From an uncultured Desulfobacterales bacterium (GTDB taxonomy: Bacteria; Desulfobacterota; Desulfobulbia; Desulfobulbales; Desulfocapsaceae): a DNA stretch of 64,000 bases. The notes under the pieces were generated by a model that was not told the origin of the DNA, did no database searches, and was given only the letters and a program-made list of their open reading frames with translations. A program made the translations under genes and the position numbers. The stretch lies in contig CALGIJ010000012.1 in NCBI GenBank assembly GCA_937915545.1, forward strand, positions 186,001 through 250,000, given 5' to 3'. Within the stretch, counting starts at the first letter, position 1, and every line of letters starts with the position of its first letter. This document shows, one piece after another, positions 26,718-35,076 of the stretch.

Positions 26718-27511
26718 GCGAACAGAAGGAGACACCGGCGGCAACGGGCCACCCGGTGCACTTTGTCGGCGCCGGCCCCGGCGATGCCGAGCTGATCACC
26801 CTCAAGGGGCGGCGCCTGCTGGACAGGGCCGACCTGGTCATCTACACCGGCTCGCTGGTTCCCCGCGCTCTGCTGGAGGGCATCGCCGCGGAGATCCACG
26901 ACTCCGCCGGGATGACCCTCGACGAAGTTATCGACCTCATCGTCGCCAGGCAGCGGCAAGGGGCACGGGTGGTGCGCCTGCATACCGGCGACCCTTCGAT
27001 CTATGGCGCCATCGCCGAGCAGATGGCCCGGCTGCGCATGCACGGCATCACCTACGCGGTAGTGCCAGGAGTGAGCTCGGGGACGGCTGCCGCCGCCTCG
27101 CTGGCGGCGGAGCTGACCCTGCCCGAGGTGTCGCAGACGGTGATCATCACCCGCCGCGGCGGCCGCACCCCGGTGCCGCCGGGGGAGAGCCTGGAGAGCC
27201 TCGCCGCCCACCAGGCGACCATGCTCATCTACCTCAGCGTCGGCATGATCGAAGAGGTGGTCGCCGAGCTGCGGCGCGGCGGCTACCCGTCCGACACCCC
27301 GGCGGCTATCGTCGAGAAGGCGAGCTGGCCGGAAGAAGTGAGGTTGCGCGGCAACCTGGCGACCATCGCCAGCCAGGCCAGGGAGGCGGGCATCGCCAAA
27401 ACGGCGATCATCGCCGTCGGCCGCGTCTTTGCCGAAGAAGGGCCGACGGCCCTCTCCAAACTCTACGACGGCAGCTTCAGCCACGGCTACCGCAAGGGCG
27501 AAGCGGGCTGA
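26714..27511 (+). CDS. cbiF: cobalt-precorrin-4 C11-methyltransferase CbiF
   Basis: CbiF methylates C11 of cobalt-precorrin-4. The methylase motifs are VHFVGAGPGDAELITLKGRRLL near the N-terminus, HTGDPSIYGAIAEQM near residue 95, VVPGVSSGTAAAA near 118, and ITRRGGRTPVP near 150. Length 265. It overlaps cbiET by 4 bases and ends on the base where cbiG begins. Confidence 0.95.
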   Translation: MSEQKETPAATGHPVHFVGAGPGDAELITLKGRRLLDRADLVIYTGSLVPRALLEGIAAEIHDSAGMTLDEVIDLIVARQRQGARVVRLHTGDPSIYGAIAEQMARLRMHGITYAVVPGVSSGTAAAASLAAELTLPEVSQTVIITRRGGRTPVPPGESLESLAAHQATMLIYLSVGMIEEVVAELRRGGYPSDTPAAIVEKASWPEEVRLRGNLATIASQAREAGIAKTAIIAVGRVFAEEGPTALSKLYDGSFSHGYRKGEAG

Positions 27512-28521
27512 TGCGCATCGCCGTCCTCGCCATCACCGCCGGCGGCAACCGCCTGGCGGCGACCCTCGCCCGGGAACTGCCCGAGGCGGACCATCTCGTC
27601 GGCACGGCGGGGGAGAAGATTGCCGAAAGGCTCTCCGAAGCCTGGGGCCGCTACGACGGCCTGGTGTGCGTCATGGCGGCAGGCATCGTCGTTCGCCTGC
27701 TCGCCCCCTTGCTCGGCGACAAGGAACGCGACCCCTGTGTGGTGGTGGTCGACGAGCGCGGGCGCCACGCCATCAGCCTGCTCGGTGGCCATCTCGGCGG
27801 CGGCAACGAGCTGGCGAGGACGGTGGCTGCACTGTGCGGCGGCACGGCGGTAATCACCACCGCCTCGGACACCCTCGAGCTGGTCGCCCTCGACCTCTGG
27901 GCGCGGCGCCTTGGCCTGGTTCCGCCAGGCCGCGCGCAACTCACCGCGGCCAGCGGCCTCCTTGTCAACCAGGGCTGGCTGCGTCTCTACAGCGACGAGG
28001 CGGTGCGATCCCTGCCCCCCGGCCTGCACCTGGTGGAGAGCGCCGCTGAGGCGGACATCATCGTCTCCACCAGGGACATCTTCCCCGCCACCGCCTGGGT
28101 CTTTCGCCCGCGCACCCTGGTCATCGGCGTCGGCTGCAACCGTAACACCCCGGCCTGCGAACTCGAAGAGGCCCTGACCGAGCTGCTCGAGGCGGCGAAC
28201 CTCAGCCGGGCTAGCATCCGCAGCCTCGCCTCCGTCGACAGGAAGAGCGACGAGGCAGGGCTGCTGCAGTTCGCCGCCGCCAATGGCTGGCCCTTGCAGT
28301 TTTATTCCAGCGCCGAGCTCAACAGCCAGCGCCATGTCACCCCATCCCCGGCGGCACAGAAGGCTCTGGGCGCCATCGCCGTCGCCGAACCGGCGGCCCT
28401 GCTCGGCGCCGCCACCACCACTCTGGAGATTGAAAAGAAAAAATGGACCAACGTCACCATGGCCCTGGCACGGGCACCCTTTACGTTGTCGGAACCGGAC
28501 CGGGAGCCCCCGACCATATGA
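27511..28521 (+). CDS. cbiG: cobalt-precorrin-5A hydrolase CbiG
   Basis: CbiG opens the ring-A lactone and releases acetaldehyde. The N-terminal domain shows DGLVCVMAAGIVVRLLAPLL, DPCVVVVDERGRHAISLLGGHLGGGNELA and TASDTL. The C-terminal domain has LVIGVGCNRNTPACELEEAL near residue 210. The C-terminus (EKKKWTNVTMALARAPFTL) looks like the normal CbiG tail, so the 79-base overlap with cbiH is probably real. Length 336 is usual for the family. Confidence 0.93.
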   Translation: MRIAVLAITAGGNRLAATLARELPEADHLVGTAGEKIAERLSEAWGRYDGLVCVMAAGIVVRLLAPLLGDKERDPCVVVVDERGRHAISLLGGHLGGGNELARTVAALCGGTAVITTASDTLELVALDLWARRLGLVPPGRAQLTAASGLLVNQGWLRLYSDEAVRSLPPGLHLVESAAEADIIVSTRDIFPATAWVFRPRTLVIGVGCNRNTPACELEEALTELLEAANLSRASIRSLASVDRKSDEAGLLQFAAANGWPLQFYSSAELNSQRHVTPSPAAQKALGAIAVAEPAALLGAATTTLEIEKKKWTNVTMALARAPFTLSEPDREPPTI

Positions 28522-29213
28522 TTCCCGCCGCCGGCGCGGCCTTGCGCGAGGCGGAGATCATCGTCGGCTACAAGACCTACCTTGACCTCATTCCCGAGTT
28601 TCTCGCCGGCAAGGAGGTGGTTTCTTCGGAGATGATGAAGGAGGTCGAGCGCTGCCGCCAGGCCCTCGCCCTTGCCGAGGAAGGCCGGACGGTGGCCCTG
28701 GTGTCCGGCGGCGACCCGGGCATCTACGCCATGGCCGGTCTCGTCTACGAGCTCGCCCGCGAGCAGGACTGCTCCTCAACTATCGTCATCGTCCCCGGCC
28801 TGGCGGCGGTCAACAGCTGCGCCGCCCGCCTCGGGGCACCCTTGATGCACGACTTCGCCACCGTCAGCCTCTCCGACCTGCTCACCCCCTGGGAGCTCAT
28901 CGAGCGCCGCCTGACTGCCGCCGCCATGGCCGACTTCGTCACCGCCATCTACAACCCCAAGTCGAAGAAGCGCACCGACCAGATCGCCCGCGCCCGGGAG
29001 ATCTTCCTCGCCCACCGATCGCCGCAGACACCGGTGGGCATCGTCACCGCCGCCACCAGGGAGGGCGAGCGGGTGGAGATCTGCGACCTCGAGACTATGC
29101 TCGAACGCGACATCACCATGCAGTCGACGGTGATCATCGGCAACAGCCAGACCTATGTGTGGAAAGGGGTGATGGTTACGCCGCGCGGCTACGCCGGCAA
29201 ATACCGGCTCTAG
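28443..29213 (+). CDS. cbiH: precorrin-3B C17-methyltransferase CbiH
   Basis: CbiH methylates C17 with ring contraction. Motifs: TLYVVGTGPGAPDHMIPAA near residue 12, VVSSEMMKEVERCRQAL, ALVSGGDPGIYAMAGLVYE near 85, IVPGLAAVNSCAARLGAPLMHDFATVSLSD near 115 (split here into conserved pieces), and AIYNPKSKKR near 165. Length 256. It is the last gene of the plus-strand operon and faces pfkA, with only 25 bases between stop codons. CbiJ, CbiP and CbiB are not in the window. Confidence 0.93.
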   Translation: MDQRHHGPGTGTLYVVGTGPGAPDHMIPAAGAALREAEIIVGYKTYLDLIPEFLAGKEVVSSEMMKEVERCRQALALAEEGRTVALVSGGDPGIYAMAGLVYELAREQDCSSTIVIVPGLAAVNSCAARLGAPLMHDFATVSLSDLLTPWELIERRLTAAAMADFVTAIYNPKSKKRTDQIARAREIFLAHRSPQTPVGIVTAATREGERVEICDLETMLERDITMQSTVIIGNSQTYVWKGVMVTPRGYAGKYRL

Positions 29214-29238
29214 CCGACGCAGGCCTTCCGCCGCGAGG

Positions 29239-30366
29239 TTAATCGCCCAGGCAGGTGCCGACCTGGCGGGCGGCGAGCACCCAGGGGTGATCCTTGGGCA
29301 CGAGGTTCTTGCGGCCGACCACCTCGGCCAGCGGCACGGCGCGGGTGGAGTCGCGGTCGGCGGCGATCATCACCCCGCCGATGCCGCGGGCGATGCAGTC
29401 GACACAGGCGCTGCCAAGACGGGTGGCGAGCAGACGGTCGGCGGCCGAGGGGGTGCCGCCGCGCTGGTAGTGGCCGAGGATGGTGACCCGCGACTCGAGG
29501 CCGGTCAGCTCCTCGAGTTCCTGGGAGAGGCGGAAGGTGTGGTTGCTGCGGTGGGTGGAAAATTCCAGCAGATCTTCCTCGATCTTCTTCAGGGCTTTCG
29601 TGTCGCCCTTCTCCTTGGCCTGGGCCTTGGCCGCCTTGAGCTCGACGTAGCGCTTATGGCCGGAGCGGCACAGAGCCCCCTCGGCGACAGCGACGATGCT
29701 GAAGTTGGTGCCGCGCTGCTTGCGCTTGCGGATGGCGGCGGCCACCGTCTCGAGGTCGTAGGGGATCTCCGGGATGAGGATGACGTCGGCGCCGCCGGCC
29801 ATGCCCGCGCCCAGGGCCAGCCAGCCTGCATTATGACCCATGATCTCGACGACGATGATGCGGTGGTGGCTGTGGGCGGTGGAGTGCAGACGGTCGATGG
29901 CCTCGGCGGCGATCTCCATGGCGGTGCTGAAGCCGAAGGTGACATCGGTCAGGGCGACATCGTTGTCGATGGTCTTGGGCAGAGTGAGGATATTGAGCCC
30001 TTTCTGCAGCAGGCGGTAGGCGTTCTTCTGCGTGCCGCCACCGCCGATACACACCAGGGCGTCGAGGTTGTGCTGGCGGTAGTTGTCGCAGATCACTTGC
30101 GTCATGTCCATGATCTCGCTGCCCACCAGCATCTTGTGGGGCTTGTCGCGGCTGGTGCCGAGGATGGTGCCGCCCCGGGTGAGGATCGAGCTCAGCGTCT
30201 CGAGCTCGAGGCGCACGGTGCGGTTTTCCATGAGGCCGCGGAAGCCATCACGAAAGCCCACCACGTGCATCCCCTGGGACAGCGCCGACTTGCCGATGGC
30301 GCGGATGGCCGCGTTCAACCCGGGGCTGTCTCCACCCGCCGTCAAGATCCCGATATGTTTGCTCAT
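29239..30366 (-). CDS. pfkA: 6-phosphofructokinase (group III type)
   Basis: This is a glycolytic phosphofructokinase of 375 residues. Marks: IGILTAGGDSPGLNAAIRAIG at the start, LGTSRDKP, LPKTIDNDVALTD with the catalytic Asp, MGHNAGWLAL, and LGHYQRGGTPSAADR near the end. The Lys before TIDND is typical of group III and PPi-dependent enzymes. The phosphate-donor loop reads IGGGGTQKNA: Gly at the position equivalent to E. coli 104 suggests ATP use, but the preceding Asp/Glu (E. coli Asp103) is Gly here. An insert of about 30 charged residues near 225-255 is also seen. The donor (ATP or PPi) should be regarded as open. Confidence 0.9.
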   Translation of the reverse strand: MSKHIGILTAGGDSPGLNAAIRAIGKSALSQGMHVVGFRDGFRGLMENRTVRLELETLSSILTRGGTILGTSRDKPHKMLVGSEIMDMTQVICDNYRQHNLDALVCIGGGGTQKNAYRLLQKGLNILTLPKTIDNDVALTDVTFGFSTAMEIAAEAIDRLHSTAHSHHRIIVVEIMGHNAGWLALGAGMAGGADVILIPEIPYDLETVAAAIRKRKQRGTNFSIVAVAEGALCRSGHKRYVELKAAKAQAKEKGDTKALKKIEEDLLEFSTHRSNHTFRLSQELEELTGLESRVTILGHYQRGGTPSAADRLLATRLGSACVDCIARGIGGVMIAADRDSTRAVPLAEVVGRKNLVPKDHPWVLAARQVGTCLGD

Positions 30367-30633
30367 TTTCCCTCGTCTTCGGCTTCAGTTGAAAGTTTTT
30401 CCCCCACCGCTTCGGCGATTGCGCCGCCATTATGCCCGGTCTACGGCCTTCCTTCAATGCTTTCCTTGTTCCCTGACGGGAAGGGAGCCTCCCGTCGCGC
30501 CTCGCAGCCCCCACAGCGCCCTGCCCGTCGGGGCTATGCGGAGAAAAGAAAAATCGTCGCTGCAGAGCATGGCCTCCACGGCAGAAACAACGTGACGGCG
30601 ATGGCGATTTCCAGCTTCCTCCACTACCCCCCC

Positions 30634-31830
30634 TCAGTGGCCACAACCGCAGGAAGGGCCGTGGCTGTGCAGATGCTTCTCGGACTCGGAGGAGGCGGAA
30701 GGCTCGCCCTTGTCGGCCGTGGGGAAAGAGCTGAAATAGGTAGGCTGCGAGGGCCGTTTCTTTACTTTCTTCGCCAGCGAGCGGCCCAGGGGCTGCAAGG
30801 ACATGGCCAGCAGGGCGAGCGCCGCAACCAGCTTGACCATTTCGGGGAGCAGCTCGGCAGCCTCGCCCAGGGTGGCCTGGGCGGAGATACCGAGAAAGGC
30901 GTAGATGCCGTCCACGGCCAGACCGAAGGACACGGCGCAGGCCGACAGGGTGGCAAGGTAGACGACCAGGCTGCGCCGGCCGAGGATGCCGTTCAGTACG
31001 AAGAGCGAGGCGACGCTGGTGGCCGGGCCGACGAGGAGAAAGACCAGGGCCGCGCCGGGGCTGACTCCCTTGAGAATCAGGGCCGCCGCCACCGGAGTCG
31101 AGGCGGTGGCGCAGATATAGAGGGGGATACCGATGACCAGCATGATCATCATCGAGCCAAGGCCGCCGCCGAGGACGCGAGAGATGAGCTCGTCGGGGAC
31201 GAGGGCGGTAATGACTGCGGCGAAGAAGAGGCCGACGAAGAACCAGCCGACGATGTCGCCCCACACCTCACGATAGGCAAAGCGCAGGCCGGCGACGATC
31301 TTCTCCCCCCAGCTGTGGTGGCGGCGATGAACTTCGTCGGGGCAGTCGATGCCGTCGCAGCACTTGTCCACCGGGCAGCTGCGATCGACACTCACCACCC
31401 GCTGTTCCTTTTCCCAGAAGAAGATATTCTCGACGAAGCCGACCGTCATGGCGCTGACCATGGCCGCCACCGGACGCACCACGGTGAGCAGCGGGTCGAG
31501 CAGGGCATAGCTGACGGCAATGGAATCGACCCCCGACTCCGGCGTGGAGATGAGAAAGGCGCTGGTGGCGCCGCGGTTGGCCCCCTGTTTCCTCAGTGAT
31601 GCTGCCGCCGGCAGCACGCCACACGATCAGAGCGGCAGCGGCACCCCAAGCGCCGCCGCCTTGACCACCGACGAGAAGCGGCCGCGGCCCAGCTGGTTGA
31701 GCACCGTATTGGCATTGAGGGCCACCTTGAGCAGGCCGGCGATGGCAATGCCCAGCAGCACGTAGAAAGCGCTGTCATTGAGGATGTGCCACCAGGCCTC
31801 GGCCACCCCCCGTAAGATTTCCCACATCAT
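30634..31830 (-). CDS. SO_0444/ArsP-type metal permease, probable selenoprotein (in-frame UGA)
   Basis: Two adjacent open frames are one gene interrupted by a single TGA at 31627-31629. The first 67 residues end in AAALGVPLPL. After the TGA the same frame continues SCGVLPAAASLRKQGA. Relatives read PLPLCSCGVLPAA here, so the UGA replaces the first Cys of the CSCG motif, and a 17-base hairpin follows it at the spacing of a bacterial SECIS. The joined protein has 398 residues, about eight membrane helices, a Cys/His cluster (CPVDKCCDGIDCPDE) mid-way, and a His/Cys tail (HLHSHGPSCGCGH). The family (DUF318, Cu/Zn or arsenical efflux) exports metals. The gene follows arsR by 14 bases. A nonsense mutation or sequencing error cannot be excluded. 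Confidence 0.78.
31600..31629 (-). promoter_or_regulatory. candidate SECIS hairpin after in-frame UGA
   Basis: Reading the minus strand from the TGA (31629-31627), 10 bases of spacer lead to a perfect 7-bp stem TGCTGCC / GGCAGCA (31616-31610 and 31606-31600) closed by the loop GGC. There are 17 bases between the UGA and the loop. Bacterial SECIS elements lie inside the coding region directly after the UGA with a G-containing apical loop at roughly 16-37 bases, so geometry and loop fit. Confidence 0.6.
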
Positions 31831-31844
31831 CGTTCCCCTTGTCT

Positions 31845-32225
31845 TCAGGGCAGGGCCTCTTCACCCGCCTCGGCGGCGGCGCCGCACAGCTCCGCCGCCA
31901 GGGTGAAGAGCTGCCCCAGGTTGTCCGGCACCAGCCGGTAATAGAGAACCACCCCGTCGCGGCGGTTGGCCACCAGGCCAAGGGTGCGCAGCAGCCGCAG
32001 CTGGTGGCTGACCGCCGATTCGGAAACGCCGAGCAGGGCGGCCAGATCGCAGACGCACATCTCCTGATGGAGCAGGGCATGGAGGATGCGCAGCCGCCCC
32101 GGGTCGGCGCAGGCCTTGAAAAAATTGCCCATGGTCTGGGCGCTGGCCGGGTCGAGGGCCAGCCGCCTGGCCAGGGCTACTTTATCTTCGTGGACGATGC
32201 GACAGGCGCAGCGGTCGTTGTTCAT
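31845..32225 (-). CDS. ArsR/SmtB-family metal-responsive repressor (CadC-like)
   Basis: This is a 126-residue winged-helix repressor. The helix-turn-helix includes LAALLGVSESAVSHQLRLLRTLGLV, followed by the wing GVVLYYRLV. The recognition-region metal box is EMCVCDLA (CVC). An N-terminal pair RCAC adds two more Cys, so a four-thiolate site like that of CadC (Cd/Pb/Zn) is plausible. An 18-bp perfect palindrome lies just upstream, a likely self-operator. With the permease 14 bases downstream it forms a metal-resistance operon that should be derepressed by soft metals or arsenite. Confidence 0.9.
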   Translation of the reverse strand: MNNDRCACRIVHEDKVALARRLALDPASAQTMGNFFKACADPGRLRILHALLHQEMCVCDLAALLGVSESAVSHQLRLLRTLGLVANRRDGVVLYYRLVPDNLGQLFTLAAELCGAAAEAGEEALP

Positions 32226-32248
32226 AGAGTCCCCGCACGGAGTGTTTT

Positions 32249-32266
32249 AATATATGATCATATATT
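32249..32266. promoter_or_regulatory. 18-bp palindromic operator upstream of arsR-type gene
   Basis: AATATATGATCATATATT is a perfect 18-bp palindrome 23 bases before the repressor start codon. AT-rich ATATATGA-TCATATAT-type inverted repeats are typical binding sites of the ArsR/SmtB family. The site also overlaps a potential -10 region. Confidence 0.75.
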
Positions 32267-32375
32267 CAGATAATAGCTGCCGGCTGGCGAAAGTCAAGAA
32301 AGCTGATGCAATTTTCCCTTCGGGGACGCATAGTGCGAGCAACCTCAGCCACCCCACCGCCAATCAGGAGTTCCC

Positions 32376-33221
32376 ATGACCGACGCCCGGCCACACCCCG
32401 GCACGCTCTATATCGTCCCCACCCCCATCGGCAATCTCGAAGACATCACCCTGCGGGCCTTGCGCGTCCTCAAGGAGGTGGATCTCATCGCCGCCGAGGA
32501 CACCCGCCACAGCCGAAATCTCCTTAACCACTTCGGTATTGCCACGCCGCTGATCAGCTACTATCGCGAAAAAGAGGCCGAGCGCGGCGAGGAACTCCTC
32601 GCCCGCCTCGCCGAGGGGGAAAACATCGCCTTAATCAGCGACGCCGGCACCCCGGGCATCTCCGATCCCGGGGCGGTGGTGGTCAGGGAGGCGCGGCGCC
32701 GTGGCCTGCCGGTGGTCCCCCTGCCGGGGGCCTGTGCCGCCACCACCGCCATGAGCGCCGCCGGCATCGCCGACGACGGCTTCCTCTTCATCGGCTTTCT
32801 GCCCGCCAAAGGCAACCGCCGCCGCCAGACGCTGACAACCCTGGTCAACAGCCCCTTCCCCCTGGTGTTCTACGAGGCGCCGCACCGCCTCGAAGAGTTT
32901 CTCGCCGATCTCCTCGCCGTGTTCGGCGACCGGCATGCCCTGTGGGCGCGGGAGCTGACCAAGACCTACGAGGAACTCCACGAGGACAGCCTCGCCGGGC
33001 TCCTCGAGAAGAGCCGCCTGGGCAGGAACCGCGGCGAATTCGTCATCGTCGTCCACCCCGGGAGCGAGGAGCAGGTCAAACCGGAAACCGTGGAGGAATT
33101 GATCCTCTGGTACCGCGACAACTCCGAGCTGTCCCTGAAGGACGTCAGCCGCAAGCTCGCCGCCGACCTCGGCCTGTCGCGCTCCCAGGTCTACCAGAAG
33201 GCCCTGCAGCTGTGGCGTTGA
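32376..33221 (+). CDS. rsmI: 16S rRNA (cytidine1402-2'-O)-methyltransferase RsmI
   Basis: RsmI methylates the 2'-OH of C1402 in the decoding centre of 16S rRNA. Motifs: TLYIVPTPIGNLEDITLRAL near residue 10, AEDTRHSRNLLNHFGI near 45, LISDAGTPGISDPG near 85, VVPLPGACAATTAMSAAG near 110, and FYEAPHRLEEFLADL near 165. A C-terminal helix-turn-helix-like part (LSLKDVSRKLAADLGLSRSQVYQKAL) is usual. Length 281. The ATG follows AGGAGTTCCC. It is transcribed divergently from the arsR-type gene. Confidence 0.96.
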   Translation: MTDARPHPGTLYIVPTPIGNLEDITLRALRVLKEVDLIAAEDTRHSRNLLNHFGIATPLISYYREKEAERGEELLARLAEGENIALISDAGTPGISDPGAVVVREARRRGLPVVPLPGACAATTAMSAAGIADDGFLFIGFLPAKGNRRRQTLTTLVNSPFPLVFYEAPHRLEEFLADLLAVFGDRHALWARELTKTYEELHEDSLAGLLEKSRLGRNRGEFVIVVHPGSEEQVKPETVEELILWYRDNSELSLKDVSRKLAADLGLSRSQVYQKALQLWR

Positions 33222-33465
33222 ACCGGGACGACCGCCAGGGAGGGGGTGAAGTCTGGCGACGCTCTTGCCAGGCAACGCCTCCCGGGCTATACATGCAGCA
33301 GGGCCGCTCAGTGCGCCCCTGTCCCGATGCATCCTGGCTCATCATACAGCCAGCCTGCCGCGGGGATGGGGGGACCCGTTTTACCAGCCCGCTGTACAAG
33401 AAAACCGTCCGGGCACCCTGGCAGGGGTCCGGCCGACAACCCATTCACACCCCACCGAGAACGCC

Positions 33466-35076
33466 ATGAGAACCTGCATCGCCCCTCCGGGAATCTTTCG
33501 TTACGGCATCCACAAGCCCTCGTACACGGTCGCCAACCTGCGCCAGAACACCCGCCTGGCCGAGCTCGGCCGCAGCGCCGACGGCATACCCGTCGACAAC
33601 CGCCGCAATTTCCCCTCCGGCGAGGTGAGGGTGGACGGCGCCGACTGGATCTTCGAGATCCCCAACCCCTTGCCCTTTAAGGGCAGCACCTATATCGACA
33701 AGGAATGGGCCGACGCCAGTGCCGCCGACCTGTCGCGCATCCGCCTGCCACAGCCGCCGCAGGTCTCCCTCTCCACCACTCTGCGCCATGCCGGGGCCAG
33801 CAGCGGCTTGCTCGCCGCCCTGCCGCGCCCCCTGCTGCTCGCCCTGGCCACCACCTCCACCGACCCGCAAGACCTCACCTTATTGGCGCATTCCTGCTGC
33901 CGTCTGCTATTCGCCGACGATCGCCCGGTCGGGCTGGAATACGAGAAAATCGGCCACGGGCAGCGGCCAGCCATCAACGATCACGCCCTCTACGAGGCGG
34001 TGGCCAACAACCCCCACCTTCCCGACGACTACAAGGTCGCCATGGTGCTGCGCCCCGGGGCCCAGGGCGGCAGCGAGATCGTCGGCGAGTGGCAGAAGCC
34101 GGGGGGCAGCCACGTCTACGAGTACCTGCGACGCAACTCCTATATCGCCGGCGGCCACTATGCCGCCAACATGGCCGAGGATGCGGTGCGCTACCGGATC
34201 GATGCCCTTTCCGGCGACGACATGCGCGGCCTGCGTCATCTCTATTACCAGCGCAGCTATGTGCGCCTGGCTGCGCAAATCGGCCTGCCGCTACCGTCGA
34301 CAGAGGGCATGCTCGAGGAAGAGGAGCTCGAGCGGCTGCGCCAGGCGCTAGCTGCCGCCCTGGCCGGCGCTGCCGGCCAGGCGACACTGTGGGGGTGGAA
34401 CTTTGGCTTTGACTACGCCCCCTCCAGCTACCGTCTGCATGCCTCGCACCAGCAGGTGCACCAGCAATATGCCATGGTGCCGGCGGAGGTGGACTGCTAC
34501 CACGAGGGCTGCAGCGAGGGCCAGGGGGCGATGGCCGCCTTCTCCAGCGGCGACATGGTGGCCGAGGTCATCGCACAGTACCGGCAAGCCTGCGGCGGCG
34601 ACTTTTTCGCCGACTATCGCCGCGCCATCGCCGGCAACAGCCGCCTCGACGGTCGCCGCGATTTGCCGGCCGATCTGGTGGTATGGAAGGACGAGCGGGT
34701 CATGCTCTTCGTGCCCAAGGCACAGACCTCGCAATGGGAACTGCAGTTGATGACCCTCCCCGACGGGGAGGGCCGTATTGCCGGCAATATCGTCGAGTGC
34801 GACAGCCTCCGGCGCCGCTCCCTCGACCTGGGCCTGCTGATCGCCCAGCGGGTGCTGGCCGGGCTCGGCGCGGCCATGGTCACCTCCATCGAGTACGGCA
34901 AGCGCCTCGGCGCGGAGAACGGCCAGCCGCTGCTTTACGCCCTGCTGCCGCGGCTGCCGGAGTCCCCGGGGGCCTTCAGCGAGATGCAGCTGCGTTACAT
35001 CAACGGCCACTACCCGGAGGACTTTGCCGCTGCCTGCCGCGCCCGACTGCCCGAAGAGGGAGGCTACTCCTTCTGA
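33466..35076 (+). CDS. conserved protein of unknown function with HIT-like His motif
   Basis: I do not recognise this 536-residue protein. It has no signal peptide or membrane helices. The start at ATG 33466 (MRTCIAPPGIFRYGIHKPSY) is chosen because the 67-residue upstream extension is low in complexity and lacks support. Features are WIFEIPNPLPFKGSTYIDKEW near residue 65, LEYEKIGHGQRPAINDHALYE near 165, and a His-rich segment SYRLHASHQQVHQQYAM near 330, which recalls the H-x-H-x-H pattern of HIT/GalT-type nucleotide transferases. That likeness is weak. It ends 13 bases inside the converging fliW gene. The function remains open. Confidence 0.7.
   Translation: MRTCIAPPGIFRYGIHKPSYTVANLRQNTRLAELGRSADGIPVDNRRNFPSGEVRVDGADWIFEIPNPLPFKGSTYIDKEWADASAADLSRIRLPQPPQVSLSTTLRHAGASSGLLAALPRPLLLALATTSTDPQDLTLLAHSCCRLLFADDRPVGLEYEKIGHGQRPAINDHALYEAVANNPHLPDDYKVAMVLRPGAQGGSEIVGEWQKPGGSHVYEYLRRNSYIAGGHYAANMAEDAVRYRIDALSGDDMRGLRHLYYQRSYVRLAAQIGLPLPSTEGMLEEEELERLRQALAAALAGAAGQATLWGWNFGFDYAPSSYRLHASHQQVHQQYAMVPAEVDCYHEGCSEGQGAMAAFSSGDMVAEVIAQYRQACGGDFFADYRRAIAGNSRLDGRRDLPADLVVWKDERVMLFVPKAQTSQWELQLMTLPDGEGRIAGNIVECDSLRRRSLDLGLLIAQRVLAGLGAAMVTSIEYGKRLGAENGQPLLYALLPRLPESPGAFSEMQLRYINGHYPEDFAAACRARLPEEGGYSF

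Noticed and set aside
30470..30500. The GACGGGA/TCCCGTC palindrome as a terminator between the permease and pfkA
   Set aside because: No T run follows on either strand.
31627..31830. A separate 67-residue membrane peptide gene upstream of the permease
   Set aside because: It is the N-terminal part of the permease in the same frame; family alignment from memory places GVPLPL directly before the CSCG motif.
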